From: Paractinoplanes bogorensis
GTDB lineage: Bacteria > Actinomycetota > Actinomycetes > Mycobacteriales > Micromonosporaceae
Direction: 5' to 3'
Assembly: GCF_018829635.1 (NCBI RefSeq)
Contig: NZ_JAHKKG010000006.1
Coordinates: forward strand, 62,001-126,000
Length of the DNA stretch: 64,000 bases
Made by a program: the position numbers and the translations under genes. This document shows, piece by piece, positions 40,596 to 48,641 of this stretch; the first letter of the stretch is position 1; each line of letters opens with the position of its first letter. The notes under the pieces were generated by a model that did not search any database, was not told the DNA's origin, and saw only the letters and a program-made list of their open reading frames with translations.

Positions 40596-41471
40596 ATGAG
40601 ACCACGCGACATCGGGCTGGCCGTCGCTGTCATGGCGGTCTGGGGCGTCAACTTCGTCATGATCGAGGTCGGCCTCGACCACTTCCCGCCGCTGCTGTTC
40701 AACGCGCTGCGCTTCACCGCGGCCGCATTCCCGGCGGTGCTGTTCGCAGGCCGCCCGCAGGTGCCGTGGCGCTGGATCGTCGCCGTCGGTCTGATCCTCG
40801 GTGTCACCAAGTTCTCGCTGCTGTTCGCGGGTATGGCGGCCGGGATGCCGGCCGGGCTGAGCTCGCTCGTGCTGCAGAGCCAGGCCGTGTTCACGATGGT
40901 CTTCGCCGTGCTGCTGCTGCGCGAGCGGCCGCGCCCGGTGCAGATCGCCGGCCTGGTCGTCGCCGTCGCCGGGGTGGGTCTGGTGGCCACCCGGATGGGC
41001 GCGGCGATCGGCGCGTTCCTGCTCATCGTGGGCGCGGCCGCCTGCTGGGGGCTGTCCAACATCGCCACCCGCAAGGCGTCGCCGCCGGACACGCTGCGCT
41101 TCATGGTCTGGGTCAGCGCGGTCGCGTCGGGCCCGCTGATCGTGCTGTCGCTGCTGATCGACGGTCCTTCGGCCGACCTGGCCGCGGTCCGGTCGATCAC
41201 CTGGGACGCGGTCGCCGCGGTGCTCTACGTCGCGCTGATCTCGACACTGGCCGGGTTCGCGGTGTGGGGCAACCTGCTCAAGCGGTACGGCGCGTCGACC
41301 GTCGCGCCGTTCTCGATGCTGGTCCCGTTCTTCGGCATGGCGTCGGCGGCCGTCTTCCTGGGCGAGCGGATCCACGCCATCGACGTCGCCGGGGGCGTGC
41401 TCGTGGTCGGCGGCATCCTGCTGGGCCTTGTGAGAACGCCTGCACCCAGGCTGGTTAGGGTGGATGCATGA
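40596..41471 (+). CDS. EamA/DMT-family transporter
   Basis: Ten-TM drug/metabolite transporter, probably an exporter of amino acids or related metabolites. Two EamA repeats: the first begins RPRDIGLAVAVMAVWGVNFVMIEVGL, the second IGAFLLIVGAAACWGLSNIATRKA. ATG 40596 starts directly at the first helix. 291 aa. The stop overlaps the hisF ATG (ATGA), so it can be co-translated with hisF although functionally unrelated. Likely controlled by the adjacent LysR regulator. Confidence 0.88.
   Translation: MRPRDIGLAVAVMAVWGVNFVMIEVGLDHFPPLLFNALRFTAAAFPAVLFAGRPQVPWRWIVAVGLILGVTKFSLLFAGMAAGMPAGLSSLVLQSQAVFTMVFAVLLLRERPRPVQIAGLVVAVAGVGLVATRMGAAIGAFLLIVGAAACWGLSNIATRKASPPDTLRFMVWVSAVASGPLIVLSLLIDGPSADLAAVRSITWDAVAAVLYVALISTLAGFAVWGNLLKRYGASTVAPFSMLVPFFGMASAAVFLGERIHAIDVAGGVLVVGGILLGLVRTPAPRLVRVDA
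41456..41461 (+). promoter_or_regulatory. Possible internal leaderless promoter for hisF
   Basis: TAGGGT inside the end of the transporter gene is followed by 6 nt and the hisF ATG, the same spacing as at hisD. It would let hisF be expressed independently of the transporter. There is no Shine-Dalgarno sequence before hisF. No clear -35. Confidence 0.4.
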
Positions 41472-42229
41472 CGGTTGCCGTACGCGTGATCCCCTGCCTC
41501 GACGTGGACGCGGGCCGCGTCGTCAAGGGGGTCAACTTCGTCGACCTGCGCGATGCCGGTGACCCGGTCGAGCTGGCCGCCGCGTACGACGAGGCCGGGG
41601 CCGACGAGCTGACCTTCCTCGACGTCACGGCGTCGTCGGACGACCGCGGCACGATGCTCGACGTCGTACGGCGTACGGCGGAATCGGTCTTCATCCCCCT
41701 GACGGTCGGCGGGGGAGTGCGCTCGGCCGGGAATGTCGACGTGCTGCTGCGTGCGGGCGCCGACAAGGTGGGCGTCAACACGGCGGCGATCGCCCGGCCC
41801 GCCCTGATCGAAGAGATCGCGACCCGCTTCGGCAACCAGGTGCTGGTGCTCTCGCTCGACGTGCGCCGGTCGGCCGGGCAGCCGAGCGGCTGGGAGGTCA
41901 CCACCCACGGCGGCCGCCGCAGCGCCGGCCTCGACGCGATCGAGTGGGCCGAGCGCGTGGCCACCCTGGGCGCGGGCGAGATCCTGCTCAACTCGATGGA
42001 CGCCGACGGCACCAAGGCCGGCTTCGACCTCGACCTGATCGCCGCCGTCCGCAAGGTGGTCGACATCCCGGTGATCGCCAGTGGGGGCGCGGGGGCGGTC
42101 GGGCATTTCCCGCCCGCGGTGGCCGCCGGGGCCGACGCCGTGCTGGCCGCCAGTGTCTTCCACTTCGGCGAGCTGACCATCGCTGAGGTCAAGCAGTCGT
42201 TGCGGGACGCCGGAAATCCCGTTCGCTGA
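41468..42229 (+). CDS. hisF: HisF, cyclase subunit of IGP synthase
   Basis: Barrel enzyme that uses HisH-derived ammonia to make imidazole glycerol phosphate and AICAR. Catalytic aspartates are in VIPCLDVDAGRVVKGVNF and LLNSMDADGTKAGFD; the phosphate-binding loops TVGGGVRS and ASGGAGAVGHF are present. 253 aa. Separated from its partner hisH by priA and the LysR/EamA pair. Confidence 0.96.
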   Translation: MTVAVRVIPCLDVDAGRVVKGVNFVDLRDAGDPVELAAAYDEAGADELTFLDVTASSDDRGTMLDVVRRTAESVFIPLTVGGGVRSAGNVDVLLRAGADKVGVNTAAIARPALIEEIATRFGNQVLVLSLDVRRSAGQPSGWEVTTHGGRRSAGLDAIEWAERVATLGAGEILLNSMDADGTKAGFDLDLIAAVRKVVDIPVIASGGAGAVGHFPPAVAAGADAVLAASVFHFGELTIAEVKQSLRDAGNPVR

Positions 42230-42321
42230 GTTACATAGGCTGGAAATGTGCTGTGAGTATGACCGCGGTCACATTCCCGGCAAAGTGCTCGTTTGATGGC
42301 CATCTAGATAGCGCCGAGACC

Positions 42322-42363
42322 GTTTCACGTCGTGAGACGACGCCGATCGACGGTCGATAGACT
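42322..42363 (+). promoter_or_regulatory. Near-palindrome and -10 upstream of acyl-CoA synthetase gene
   Basis: GTTTCACG-T-CGTGAGAC (42322-42338) is a palindrome with one mismatch. TAGACT at 42358-42363 is a candidate -10, so the palindrome would overlap the -35 region. The rest of the 259-bp gap holds no gene. A TetR-like repressor of fatty-acid genes is possible, but no regulator gene is adjacent. Confidence 0.35.
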
Positions 42364-42488
42364 TGGGAGGAAAGATCCCCGGTCGTGCCGGTGCCGGGGC
42401 GGCACTAGCCCTCCCGCCGCCGTGCCAATACCCTTTCGGTTACTCACAAGTTAACTCCCCCGTATCACTCGGACATAAGGCGGCGCCG

Positions 42489-44312
42489 ATGGCTCTCGAG
42501 GTTCCCTACCGGTCGATCCCCGACATGTTCTTCCAGCGCGTGGCCGCCACCCCCAACGGTCAGGCCTTCGCCGTCCCCAACGCGGACGACACCGGCATGG
42601 TCTGGTTCACCTGGGCACAGGTCGGCGAGCGGGCGACGGCGATCGCGGCGGGCCTTCGTGACCTCGGTGTCGGTCTCGAAGACCGGGTCGCCATCCTCTC
42701 CGGCACCCGGTTCGAGTGGGTCCTGGCCGACCTCGGCATCAACTGTGCCGGCGGCGCCACCACCACGGTCTATCCGACGACCGAGCCCGAAGACGCCAGC
42801 TACATCATCAGCAACTCCGGCTCCAAGGTGCTGATCGCCGAAAACGCGAAGCAGGCGCTGAAGATCGCCGGCGTCGACACCGACGTCACCCACGTCGTGC
42901 TCATCGACGGCCCGGCCGACGCCGGGGCCACCCCGCCGCAGATGACGCTGACCGAGCTCGAGGAGCGCGGCGCCGCCGTCCTGCGCGACCGCCCGAAGCT
43001 GATCGAAGAGGTGGTCGAGAGCATCGGCCCCGAGCACCTCGCCACCCTCATCTACACCTCCGGCACCACCGGCCGGCCCAAGGGCGTGCAGCTGCTGCAC
43101 GCGGGCTGGACCTGGGAGGGCGTGGCCCAGCAGGGTCTCGGCCTGTTCGAGTCGAGCGACCTGCAGTACCTGTGGCTGCCGCTGTCCCACTCGTTCGGCA
43201 AGACGCTGCTGTGCGGCATCATCCACGTCGGCGTGCCGACCTACGTCGACGGCCGGGTCGACAAGCTGGTCGACATGCTCTCGGTGGTCAAGCCGACGCT
43301 CATGTGCGCCGCGCCCCGCATCTTCGAAAAGGTCTACAACAAGACCGTCACCACCGCGCTGTCCGGCAGCCCGGCCAAGGTCAAGATCTTCCACTGGGCG
43401 GTCGCCACCGGCCGGCAGAAGGTCGAGCTCGAGCAGGCCGGCAAGCCGCTGCCCGGCGCCCTCAAGCTGAAGTTCGCGGTGGCCGAGCGGCTCGTCTTCT
43501 CGAAGCTGCAGCAGCGCCTCGGCGGCCGGCTGCGCGTGCTGGTCAGCGGCTCGGCGCCGCTCAGCCGCGAGATCGCCGAGTTCTTCGCGGCGGCCAACCT
43601 GCCGATCATGGAGGGCTACGGCCTGACCGAGAGCAGCGCGGCCAACTTCGTCAACCGGCTCGACAAGCTCCGGATCGGCACGGTCGGCCTCCCGCTGGGC
43701 GACCTCGAGTGCAAGATCGACACGGACGGCGAGGTGCTGCTGCGCGGCAAGCCGGTCATGCGGGGCTACCACGACCTGCCCAAGGAGACCGCCGAGGCGT
43801 TCACCGAAGACGGCTTCCTGCGCACCGGTGACATCGGCGAGGTCGACGCGGACGGCTTCCTGAAGATCACCGACCGCAAGAAAGACCTGGTCAAGACGTC
43901 GGGCGGCAAATACATCGCGCCCAGCGCGATCGAGGGCCAGTTCAAGGCCGTGTGCCCCTACACCTCGCAGGCGGTGGTGGTCGGCCAGGCCCGCAACTTC
44001 GTCACCATGCTGATCTCGCTCGACGAGGACTCGATCAAGGCGTGGGCCACGGGCGGGCCGCTCGAGGGCAAGAGCTACGAAGAGATCGTGACCGCCGCCG
44101 AGACCGAGAAGATGGTCGAGGGCTACGTGGCCGAGCTCAACGCCAAGCTCAACCGGTGGGAGACGATCAAGAAGTTCGCGATCCTCCCGCGCGACCTGAG
44201 TATCGAGGCGGGCGAGATCACGCCGTCCATGAAGATCAAGCGCCGCTCGGTCGAGTCCAACTTCGCCGAGCAGATCGACAAGATGTACGCGGGTTCGCTC
44301 GCGCAGATCTGA
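42489..44312 (+). CDS. Long-chain fatty acyl-CoA synthetase (FadD15-like)
   Basis: AMP-forming ligase activating fatty acids to CoA thioesters. ANL motifs: LIYTSGTTGRPKGVQL (A3), YGLTESSAANF (A5), RTGDIGEVDADGFLKITDRKKDLVKTSGGKYIAP (A7/A8 region) and the C-terminal lysine region ITPSMKIKRRSV. Resembles the long-chain AMP-ligase group of mycobacterial FadD15. 607 aa. ATG 42489 with AAGGCGG upstream. Stand-alone transcription unit. Confidence 0.92.
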   Translation: MALEVPYRSIPDMFFQRVAATPNGQAFAVPNADDTGMVWFTWAQVGERATAIAAGLRDLGVGLEDRVAILSGTRFEWVLADLGINCAGGATTTVYPTTEPEDASYIISNSGSKVLIAENAKQALKIAGVDTDVTHVVLIDGPADAGATPPQMTLTELEERGAAVLRDRPKLIEEVVESIGPEHLATLIYTSGTTGRPKGVQLLHAGWTWEGVAQQGLGLFESSDLQYLWLPLSHSFGKTLLCGIIHVGVPTYVDGRVDKLVDMLSVVKPTLMCAAPRIFEKVYNKTVTTALSGSPAKVKIFHWAVATGRQKVELEQAGKPLPGALKLKFAVAERLVFSKLQQRLGGRLRVLVSGSAPLSREIAEFFAAANLPIMEGYGLTESSAANFVNRLDKLRIGTVGLPLGDLECKIDTDGEVLLRGKPVMRGYHDLPKETAEAFTEDGFLRTGDIGEVDADGFLKITDRKKDLVKTSGGKYIAPSAIEGQFKAVCPYTSQAVVVGQARNFVTMLISLDEDSIKAWATGGPLEGKSYEEIVTAAETEKMVEGYVAELNAKLNRWETIKKFAILPRDLSIEAGEITPSMKIKRRSVESNFAEQIDKMYAGSLAQI

Positions 44313-44332
44313 CCGTTGGCTGACGGAGCGGG

Positions 44333-45184
44333 TCACCCCACCTCGGTGGCGGTGATCCGCTCCGGGTCGGCCACCTGCTCGATGGCCGAGATCCAGCCCG
44401 CCTCGTCGTCGAACGTCAGGAAGAACGCCACCCGCACCTGACCCTCCGAGGCCCAGACCAGACCCGGTACGCCGTCGAGCAGCGCGACGGTCGCCGCGTG
44501 CGCCCGCCCGTTGAAGATCCCGGCCACGTCGGTCGCGCCCCGGACGAACTCGCCGGCCCCCATCCGTACGGAAGAAGTGTCGGCCCGCAGCTCCACCTCG
44601 GGGTCGAGCAGCGTGAGCAGCCGGTCGAAGTCTCCGCCCCGCGCCGCGGCCAGGAAAGCCTCCACGATCTCGCGGCGGCGCACCGAGAGAGCCGGCGCGG
44701 CCCCGCCCTGCACCTTTCGCCGGGCCCGGCTCGCCAGTTGCCGGGCCGCCGCCGGCGAGCCCCCGATGATCGGCGCGATCTCACCGAACGGCACCGCGAA
44801 CAGATCATGCAGCACGAACGCGAGCCGCTCGCCCGGGCTCAGCGTGTCGAGCACCAGCTGCAGCGCGGGCCCGAGGGCGTCGTACTGAACCGCCTGATGC
44901 TCCGGCCCGGGCTCGACGATCGGCAGGTCTTCGGGGATCTCGGCCGGGTCTTCGCGCCGCGCTGTCCGCGAGCGCAGCATGTCGAGGCAGACCCGGGAGA
45001 CCACGGTGGTCAGCCAGCCGGTCAGGTTGTCGATCTCGCCCGCGTCGGCCCGGCTCAGCCGCACCCACGCCTCCTGCACCGCGTCGTCGGCCTCGTCGGC
45101 CGAGCCGAGGATCCGCCCGGCGACCGTGCGCAGGTGGGCCCGGTCCCGCTCGAAGCGGGCGGCCAGCACATCGAGCTCGTTCAT
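44333..45184 (-). CDS. ECF sigma factor with SnoaL-like C-terminal domain
   Basis: Sigma-70 region 2 (ILGSADEADDAVQEAWVRLSRADAGEIDNLTGWLTTVVSRVCLDML) and region 4 (LSPGERLAFVLHDLFAVPFGEIAPIIGGSPAAARQLASRARRKV) are followed by an NTF2/SnoaL-like domain (about 165-280). That is the architecture of ECF41/SigJ-type sigma factors, in which the extension regulates activity. I prefer ATG 45184 (AGGT 6 nt upstream) over GTG 45190. Divergent from the PPOX gene by 37 bp. No anti-sigma gene nearby, as expected for this type. Confidence 0.9.
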   Translation of the reverse strand: MNELDVLAARFERDRAHLRTVAGRILGSADEADDAVQEAWVRLSRADAGEIDNLTGWLTTVVSRVCLDMLRSRTARREDPAEIPEDLPIVEPGPEHQAVQYDALGPALQLVLDTLSPGERLAFVLHDLFAVPFGEIAPIIGGSPAAARQLASRARRKVQGGAAPALSVRRREIVEAFLAAARGGDFDRLLTLLDPEVELRADTSSVRMGAGEFVRGATDVAGIFNGRAHAATVALLDGVPGLVWASEGQVRVAFFLTFDDEAGWISAIEQVADPERITATEVG

Positions 45185-45221
45185 CGTCACACCTGTTTCG
45201 GCGGGCCGCTACGCTACGGCG

Positions 45222-45674
45222 GTGGCTGACGAACCTCGTACCAAGGAGCAGCGTAAGGCGGATGTGCTCGCCCGTCTGTCCGCACCGGTGGCCGACGCTT
45301 TCGTGGCGACGGCTGACGGCGACCAACCGGCCCTGGTGCCGTTCACGCTCTGCTGGTTCGGCGAGCGGTTACTGCTGGCCACGGGCCGGAAGTCCATCAC
45401 GGTCCGCAACCTCACCGCGTCCGGCCGGGCGCGGATCGGTTTCGCCCCGACCCGTGACGTGATCATGATCGATGTCGCGCTCGAGGCGACCCTGCCGGTC
45501 GCTTCGGCTGAGGCTGAGGGTGCCGCCTACGCCGAGCAGAACGACTGGGACCCGCGCGAGGCCGGGGAGGCGTACGTCTTCCTGGTGCTGCGGCCCGTAC
45601 GCATCCAGGCCTGGCGCGAGGAGAACGAGCTGCCCGGCCGCCTCCTGATGCGCGACGGCGAGTGGCTGGTCTGA
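45222..45674 (+). CDS. PPOX-class (pyridoxamine 5'-phosphate oxidase-like) flavoprotein
   Basis: Small split-barrel protein of the PPOX superfamily, probably binding FMN or F420. It has VADAFVATADGDQPALVPFTLCWFGERLLLATGRKSITVRNL, then GRARIGFAPTRDVIMIDVALEATLPV and YVFLVLRPVRIQAWREENE. 150 aa, GTG start. Divergent from the ECF sigma gene; ECF41-type sigma factors often control a neighbouring oxidoreductase, so this could be its target. Cofactor and substrate unknown. Confidence 0.8.
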   Translation: MADEPRTKEQRKADVLARLSAPVADAFVATADGDQPALVPFTLCWFGERLLLATGRKSITVRNLTASGRARIGFAPTRDVIMIDVALEATLPVASAEAEGAAYAEQNDWDPREAGEAYVFLVLRPVRIQAWREENELPGRLLMRDGEWLV

Positions 45675-45687
45675 CCTTCCTCCCGAC

Positions 45688-46386
45688 GTGAACCGCACCG
45701 ATCGTCTGTATGCCCTCGTCGAGGAACTGCGGCGGGTCGCGCCGCGCACCCGGACGGCGGCCTGGCTGGCCCAGCGGTTCGAGGTCAGCCCCCGCACGAT
45801 CGAGCGCGATCTGGACGCGCTGCGCCAGGGTGGCGTGCCGATCTGGGCCACCGAGGGGCGCAGCGGCGGTTACGGGCTCGACCGCGACCGGACGCTGCCT
45901 CCGCTCGCGCTCACGGCCGGTGAGGCGATGGCGGTCACGGTCGGTTTGCGGGCACTGGCCGGCTCACCCTTCGCCACGGCGGCGGCGACCGCGGCCCGCA
46001 AGGTGCTGGCGGGTCTGCCGGCCGACGTCCGCGACGCCGAGGAGGCGCTGGCCGGTCGTCTGCACACGGTCAAGGACGATCAAGGGCTTTCCCCGTACGC
46101 GGATCAGGTCGTCACCGCCGTGGCCGGTCGGCTCGTGCTGCGGCTGGCCTACGTCGACGCCCACGGCGTGGCCAGCGAGCGTGAGGTCGAGCCGTTGAGC
46201 CTGCTCCAGGGCCCGCACGGCTGGTATCTGGTCGGCTGGTGCCGGCTGCGCCGGGCCGTCCGGGGGTTCCAGCTCGACCGCCTGCGTGACGTCACCCCGA
46301 CCGGCGAGACGGCCGCGCCGCGCGAGGTCGACCTGACCTCCGAGCTGGACCGGATCGCCGCCCGCCCCCTGCTCGATCTGGAGTGA
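45688..46386 (+). CDS. YafY-type HTH/WYL-domain transcriptional regulator
   Basis: N-terminal winged helix (TAAWLAQRFEVSPRTIERDLDALRQGGVPI) and the C-terminal WYL domain (EPLSLLQGPHGWYLVGWCRLRRAVRGFQLDRL). 232 aa. GTG start 14 bp after the PPOX gene, possibly in one operon. The next gene downstream carries a small inverted repeat at its start of the kind bound by this family. Confidence 0.9.
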   Translation: MNRTDRLYALVEELRRVAPRTRTAAWLAQRFEVSPRTIERDLDALRQGGVPIWATEGRSGGYGLDRDRTLPPLALTAGEAMAVTVGLRALAGSPFATAAATAARKVLAGLPADVRDAEEALAGRLHTVKDDQGLSPYADQVVTAVAGRLVLRLAYVDAHGVASEREVEPLSLLQGPHGWYLVGWCRLRRAVRGFQLDRLRDVTPTGETAAPREVDLTSELDRIAARPLLDLE

Positions 46387-46440
46387 CCCGGCCGCCTCGA
46401 CTGCTGCTTACCGGGCGTGACCGGGATCACGACAAAACTC

Positions 46441-46456
46441 CGACATGACGGTGTCG
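46441..46456. promoter_or_regulatory. CGACA-N6-TGTCG candidate WYL-regulator operator
   Basis: CGACATGACGGTGTCG has 5-bp inverted arms around six bases and lies 23 bp upstream of the ATG of the SnoaL-like gene. GACA/TGTC half-sites are common in operators of YafY-type regulators, and such a regulator is encoded directly upstream. Inference from context. Confidence 0.4.
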
Positions 46457-46479
46457 CCGACCTGGACGAGTCTGGGGTC

Positions 46480-47067
46480 ATGACTGTTCGACCTGACGAG
46501 ATCCCGGCCGTGTGGTGCCGGATGTGGAGCGAGGACGCCTCGCTCGCCCACCAGCTGATGACCGCCGACGCCCGGCAATGGTCCGGCGTGGTCGACGCGC
46601 TCGACCCGCTGATCGGCCCCGGTCCGGCCGAGGCGTTCGTCCGCACCTACCAGCGCGACGTCGGCAACGTCTTCCACGCGCGCACGCTCGTGATCGACGG
46701 TGCCGACCGGCTCGCGTACACCTGGGACGTCACCCGCCCCGACGGTAGCGTCACCACCGGCGCCGACGTGTGCTTCCTGCGCGACGGGCGGGTCGCCGAG
46801 AACTGGACCCTCCCGTCCGCGGACGGTCGCTCGGACCTCCCCGACGCGACCACGCCGACCGGCTCGCGGCTGACCCGCGACGATCTGCTCGCCCTGACCG
46901 CCGACGCCCATCCGTGGCACCGCGAGCGGGTCGTGGACGTGGCGCGCCAGACCGTGGCCGGCGTCTGGGACGACGGCGAACGGGGCGGTATCGCCGTCCT
47001 GGTCGTGGCGGGCGGACGCGTCGAGCGCGAGTGGTCGATCCCGGGAACCCGCAAGCTGTCCTACTGA
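46480..47067 (+). CDS. SnoaL-like (NTF2-fold) protein
   Basis: Single-domain protein with features of the SnoaL/NTF2 fold: FVRTYQRDVGNVFHARTLVIDGADRLAYTWDVTRPDGSVTTGADVCFLRDGRVAENWTLP. A second half (about 120-195) is less clear and could be a second, shorter copy of the fold. ATG 46480 gives 195 aa; a GTG at 46417 would place the candidate operator inside the gene. No catalytic assignment possible. It ends overlapping the convergent TetR gene by 7 bp. Confidence 0.65.
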   Translation: MTVRPDEIPAVWCRMWSEDASLAHQLMTADARQWSGVVDALDPLIGPGPAEAFVRTYQRDVGNVFHARTLVIDGADRLAYTWDVTRPDGSVTTGADVCFLRDGRVAENWTLPSADGRSDLPDATTPTGSRLTRDDLLALTADAHPWHRERVVDVARQTVAGVWDDGERGGIAVLVVAGGRVEREWSIPGTRKLSY

Positions 47068-47633
47068 GGCTTGGCCAGCAGGCCGATCAGGGTGCGCAGG
47101 CCGTCGCCGAGGTCGGCCCAGCCGGTGCGGGGACGGAGCCGGCCACTGGCGTCCGAGTCGATCAGCCCGTGTGCGGTGGCGAAGATCAGGATCGCGAGAT
47201 GATCGGTCGGTGTGGCGGGCAGGGCGCCGGCGGCCTGCCCGTCCCCGACGATCGCGGCGAACTCGCTCAGCGCCTCTTCCGCGGCGCTGCTCAGCGGGCC
47301 GGCCGTCGCGGCGATCGCCGGGTTGTTGAACAGGAGCCGGTAGCGCGCCGGATGGTCCTGGCTGAAGCGGACCACGACGTCGAGCGCGGCCAGCAGGCAC
47401 TCGATCGGTTCCGGCTCCGATCCTCGGACCTGCCGGAACGACTCGGCGATGGTCCGGAAATCGGCGGCGGCCACCCCGGCCAGCAGGTCGTCGCGTGCGG
47501 CGAAGTGCTTGTAGGGCGCGTTGTGCGAGACGCCGATCGCCGCGCCGACCGCCCGCAGCGTGACGGCGGCCTCCCCACCGTTGTCGAGCAGTTCGGCGGC
47601 GGCGACGACCAGCCGGTCGGCGGTGCTCGTCAC
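47061..47633 (-). CDS. TetR-family regulator (WHG-type C-terminus)
   Basis: N-terminal TetR helix-turn-helix (LDNGGEAAVTLRAVGAAIGVSHNAPYKHFAARDDLLAGVA). The ligand domain has features of the WHG-type TetR C-terminus (ARYRLLFNNPAI, HLAILIFATAHGLI). 190 aa. GTG overlaps the SDR stop (GTGA), so it is translated from the same transcript as the dehydrogenase. The tandem palindromes upstream of the SDR gene are the likely autoregulatory operators. Confidence 0.9.
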   Translation of the reverse strand: MTSTADRLVVAAAELLDNGGEAAVTLRAVGAAIGVSHNAPYKHFAARDDLLAGVAAADFRTIAESFRQVRGSEPEPIECLLAALDVVVRFSQDHPARYRLLFNNPAIAATAGPLSSAAEEALSEFAAIVGDGQAAGALPATPTDHLAILIFATAHGLIDSDASGRLRPRTGWADLGDGLRTLIGLLAKPQ

Positions 47634-48571
47634 GACTCCGCCGGTTCGTCGTCATCGGCCGGCACGGCATCGGCCCGCGGGTGGACGAGCGTCTCCGAAT
47701 CGGCCCACAACTTGGCCGCGCGCTGCTCGTCATAGGAGATCCGCGACGACCGTACGGCCGCGAGCTTTCCGTCGTTGGCCTGAAAGTACTTTCCGGAGCC
47801 GTCGGCGTGGGCGGGATCGACGGCGAGCTCGGCCAGGGCGGCCCCCGAGAAGGCGACGTCGGACGTCGTGACGCCGAGCCGCTGGGACACCCACTTCATG
47901 GCGGCGCTGGTCGCGATCCACCGGACCGGCGCGGGCATCTGACGGAGAAAAGCGGTTTCCGGTACGGACCCAGGGTCGTACGCGATCGACGACACCCGCC
48001 GGCCGGCCGCGCGGAGACGCCGGTCCAGCTCGTACGAATACATGACCGTGCACAGCTTCGAGGTGGAGTAGCGCTTCCCGGCCGAGAGCCGGCCCTCGGC
48101 GGCCAGCGCCATCGCGTCGGGCTCGGCCGCCGCCCCGACCAGCCGCCCGTCCATCGAGTCGGGGTCGTGGGTGCCGCTCGCGGTCCAGACGACCCGGCCG
48201 CCGTCGGCGACCCGGTCGAGCAGCAGCTCGACCAGCAGGAAGTGCCCGAGGCAGTTCGTCGCGAAGGTGTTCTCGTAGCCGTCCGGGCTGTAGGTGACCG
48301 GTCCGTCGAAGCGGCCGCCCGCATTGCAGATGATCGTGTCGAGCTCTCCGTGGAACTCGGCCGCCGCCGCCCGTACGGACGCCAGCGAGGACGTGTCGAG
48401 CGTCAGCGTGGACACGGCCACGTCGTGGGCCGCGCGCAGCTCGTCGGCGACCGTCTTCATGCGGTCGGGGCTGCGCCCGGCCAGCACGAGATCGACGCCG
48501 TCGGCGGCCAGGGCCCGTACGGCAGCCAGGCCGATGCCCGAGTGGCCGCCGGTGATCAGAACGGTGGTCAT
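47630..48571 (-). CDS. Short-chain dehydrogenase/reductase
   Basis: NAD(P)-dependent oxidoreductase of the classical/extended SDR type. Cofactor motif TGGHSGIG near the N-terminus, DTIICNAGG, catalytic Ser in WTASGTHD and YSTSK (Tyr-x3-Lys). 313 aa, similar in length to retinol-dehydrogenase-like SDRs. First gene of an SDR-TetR operon. Substrate unknown. Confidence 0.9.
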   Translation of the reverse strand: MTTVLITGGHSGIGLAAVRALAADGVDLVLAGRSPDRMKTVADELRAAHDVAVSTLTLDTSSLASVRAAAAEFHGELDTIICNAGGRFDGPVTYSPDGYENTFATNCLGHFLLVELLLDRVADGGRVVWTASGTHDPDSMDGRLVGAAAEPDAMALAAEGRLSAGKRYSTSKLCTVMYSYELDRRLRAAGRRVSSIAYDPGSVPETAFLRQMPAPVRWIATSAAMKWVSQRLGVTTSDVAFSGAALAELAVDPAHADGSGKYFQANDGKLAAVRSSRISYDEQRAAKLWADSETLVHPRADAVPADDDEPAES

Positions 48572-48588
48572 GCGTCGCCTCCCTCCGA

Positions 48589-48632
48589 GGTTGACAACGT
48601 CAACCTAACTCGGCGGGTTGACAACGTCAACC
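48589..48632 (-). promoter_or_regulatory. Promoter with tandem TetR operators for SDR-TetR operon
   Basis: The 17-bp palindrome GGTTGACAACGTCAACC occurs identically at 48589-48605 and 48616-48632, 27 bp apart, both followed by TA on the plus strand. Read on the minus strand, TTGACG (48625-48630) and TAGGTT (48602-48607) form a -35/-10 pair with 17-bp spacing, each inside one palindrome. Binding would block the promoter completely. GGAGGGAGG before the ATG is the ribosome site. Confidence 0.8.
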
Positions 48633-48641
48633 TAGGCGGTA

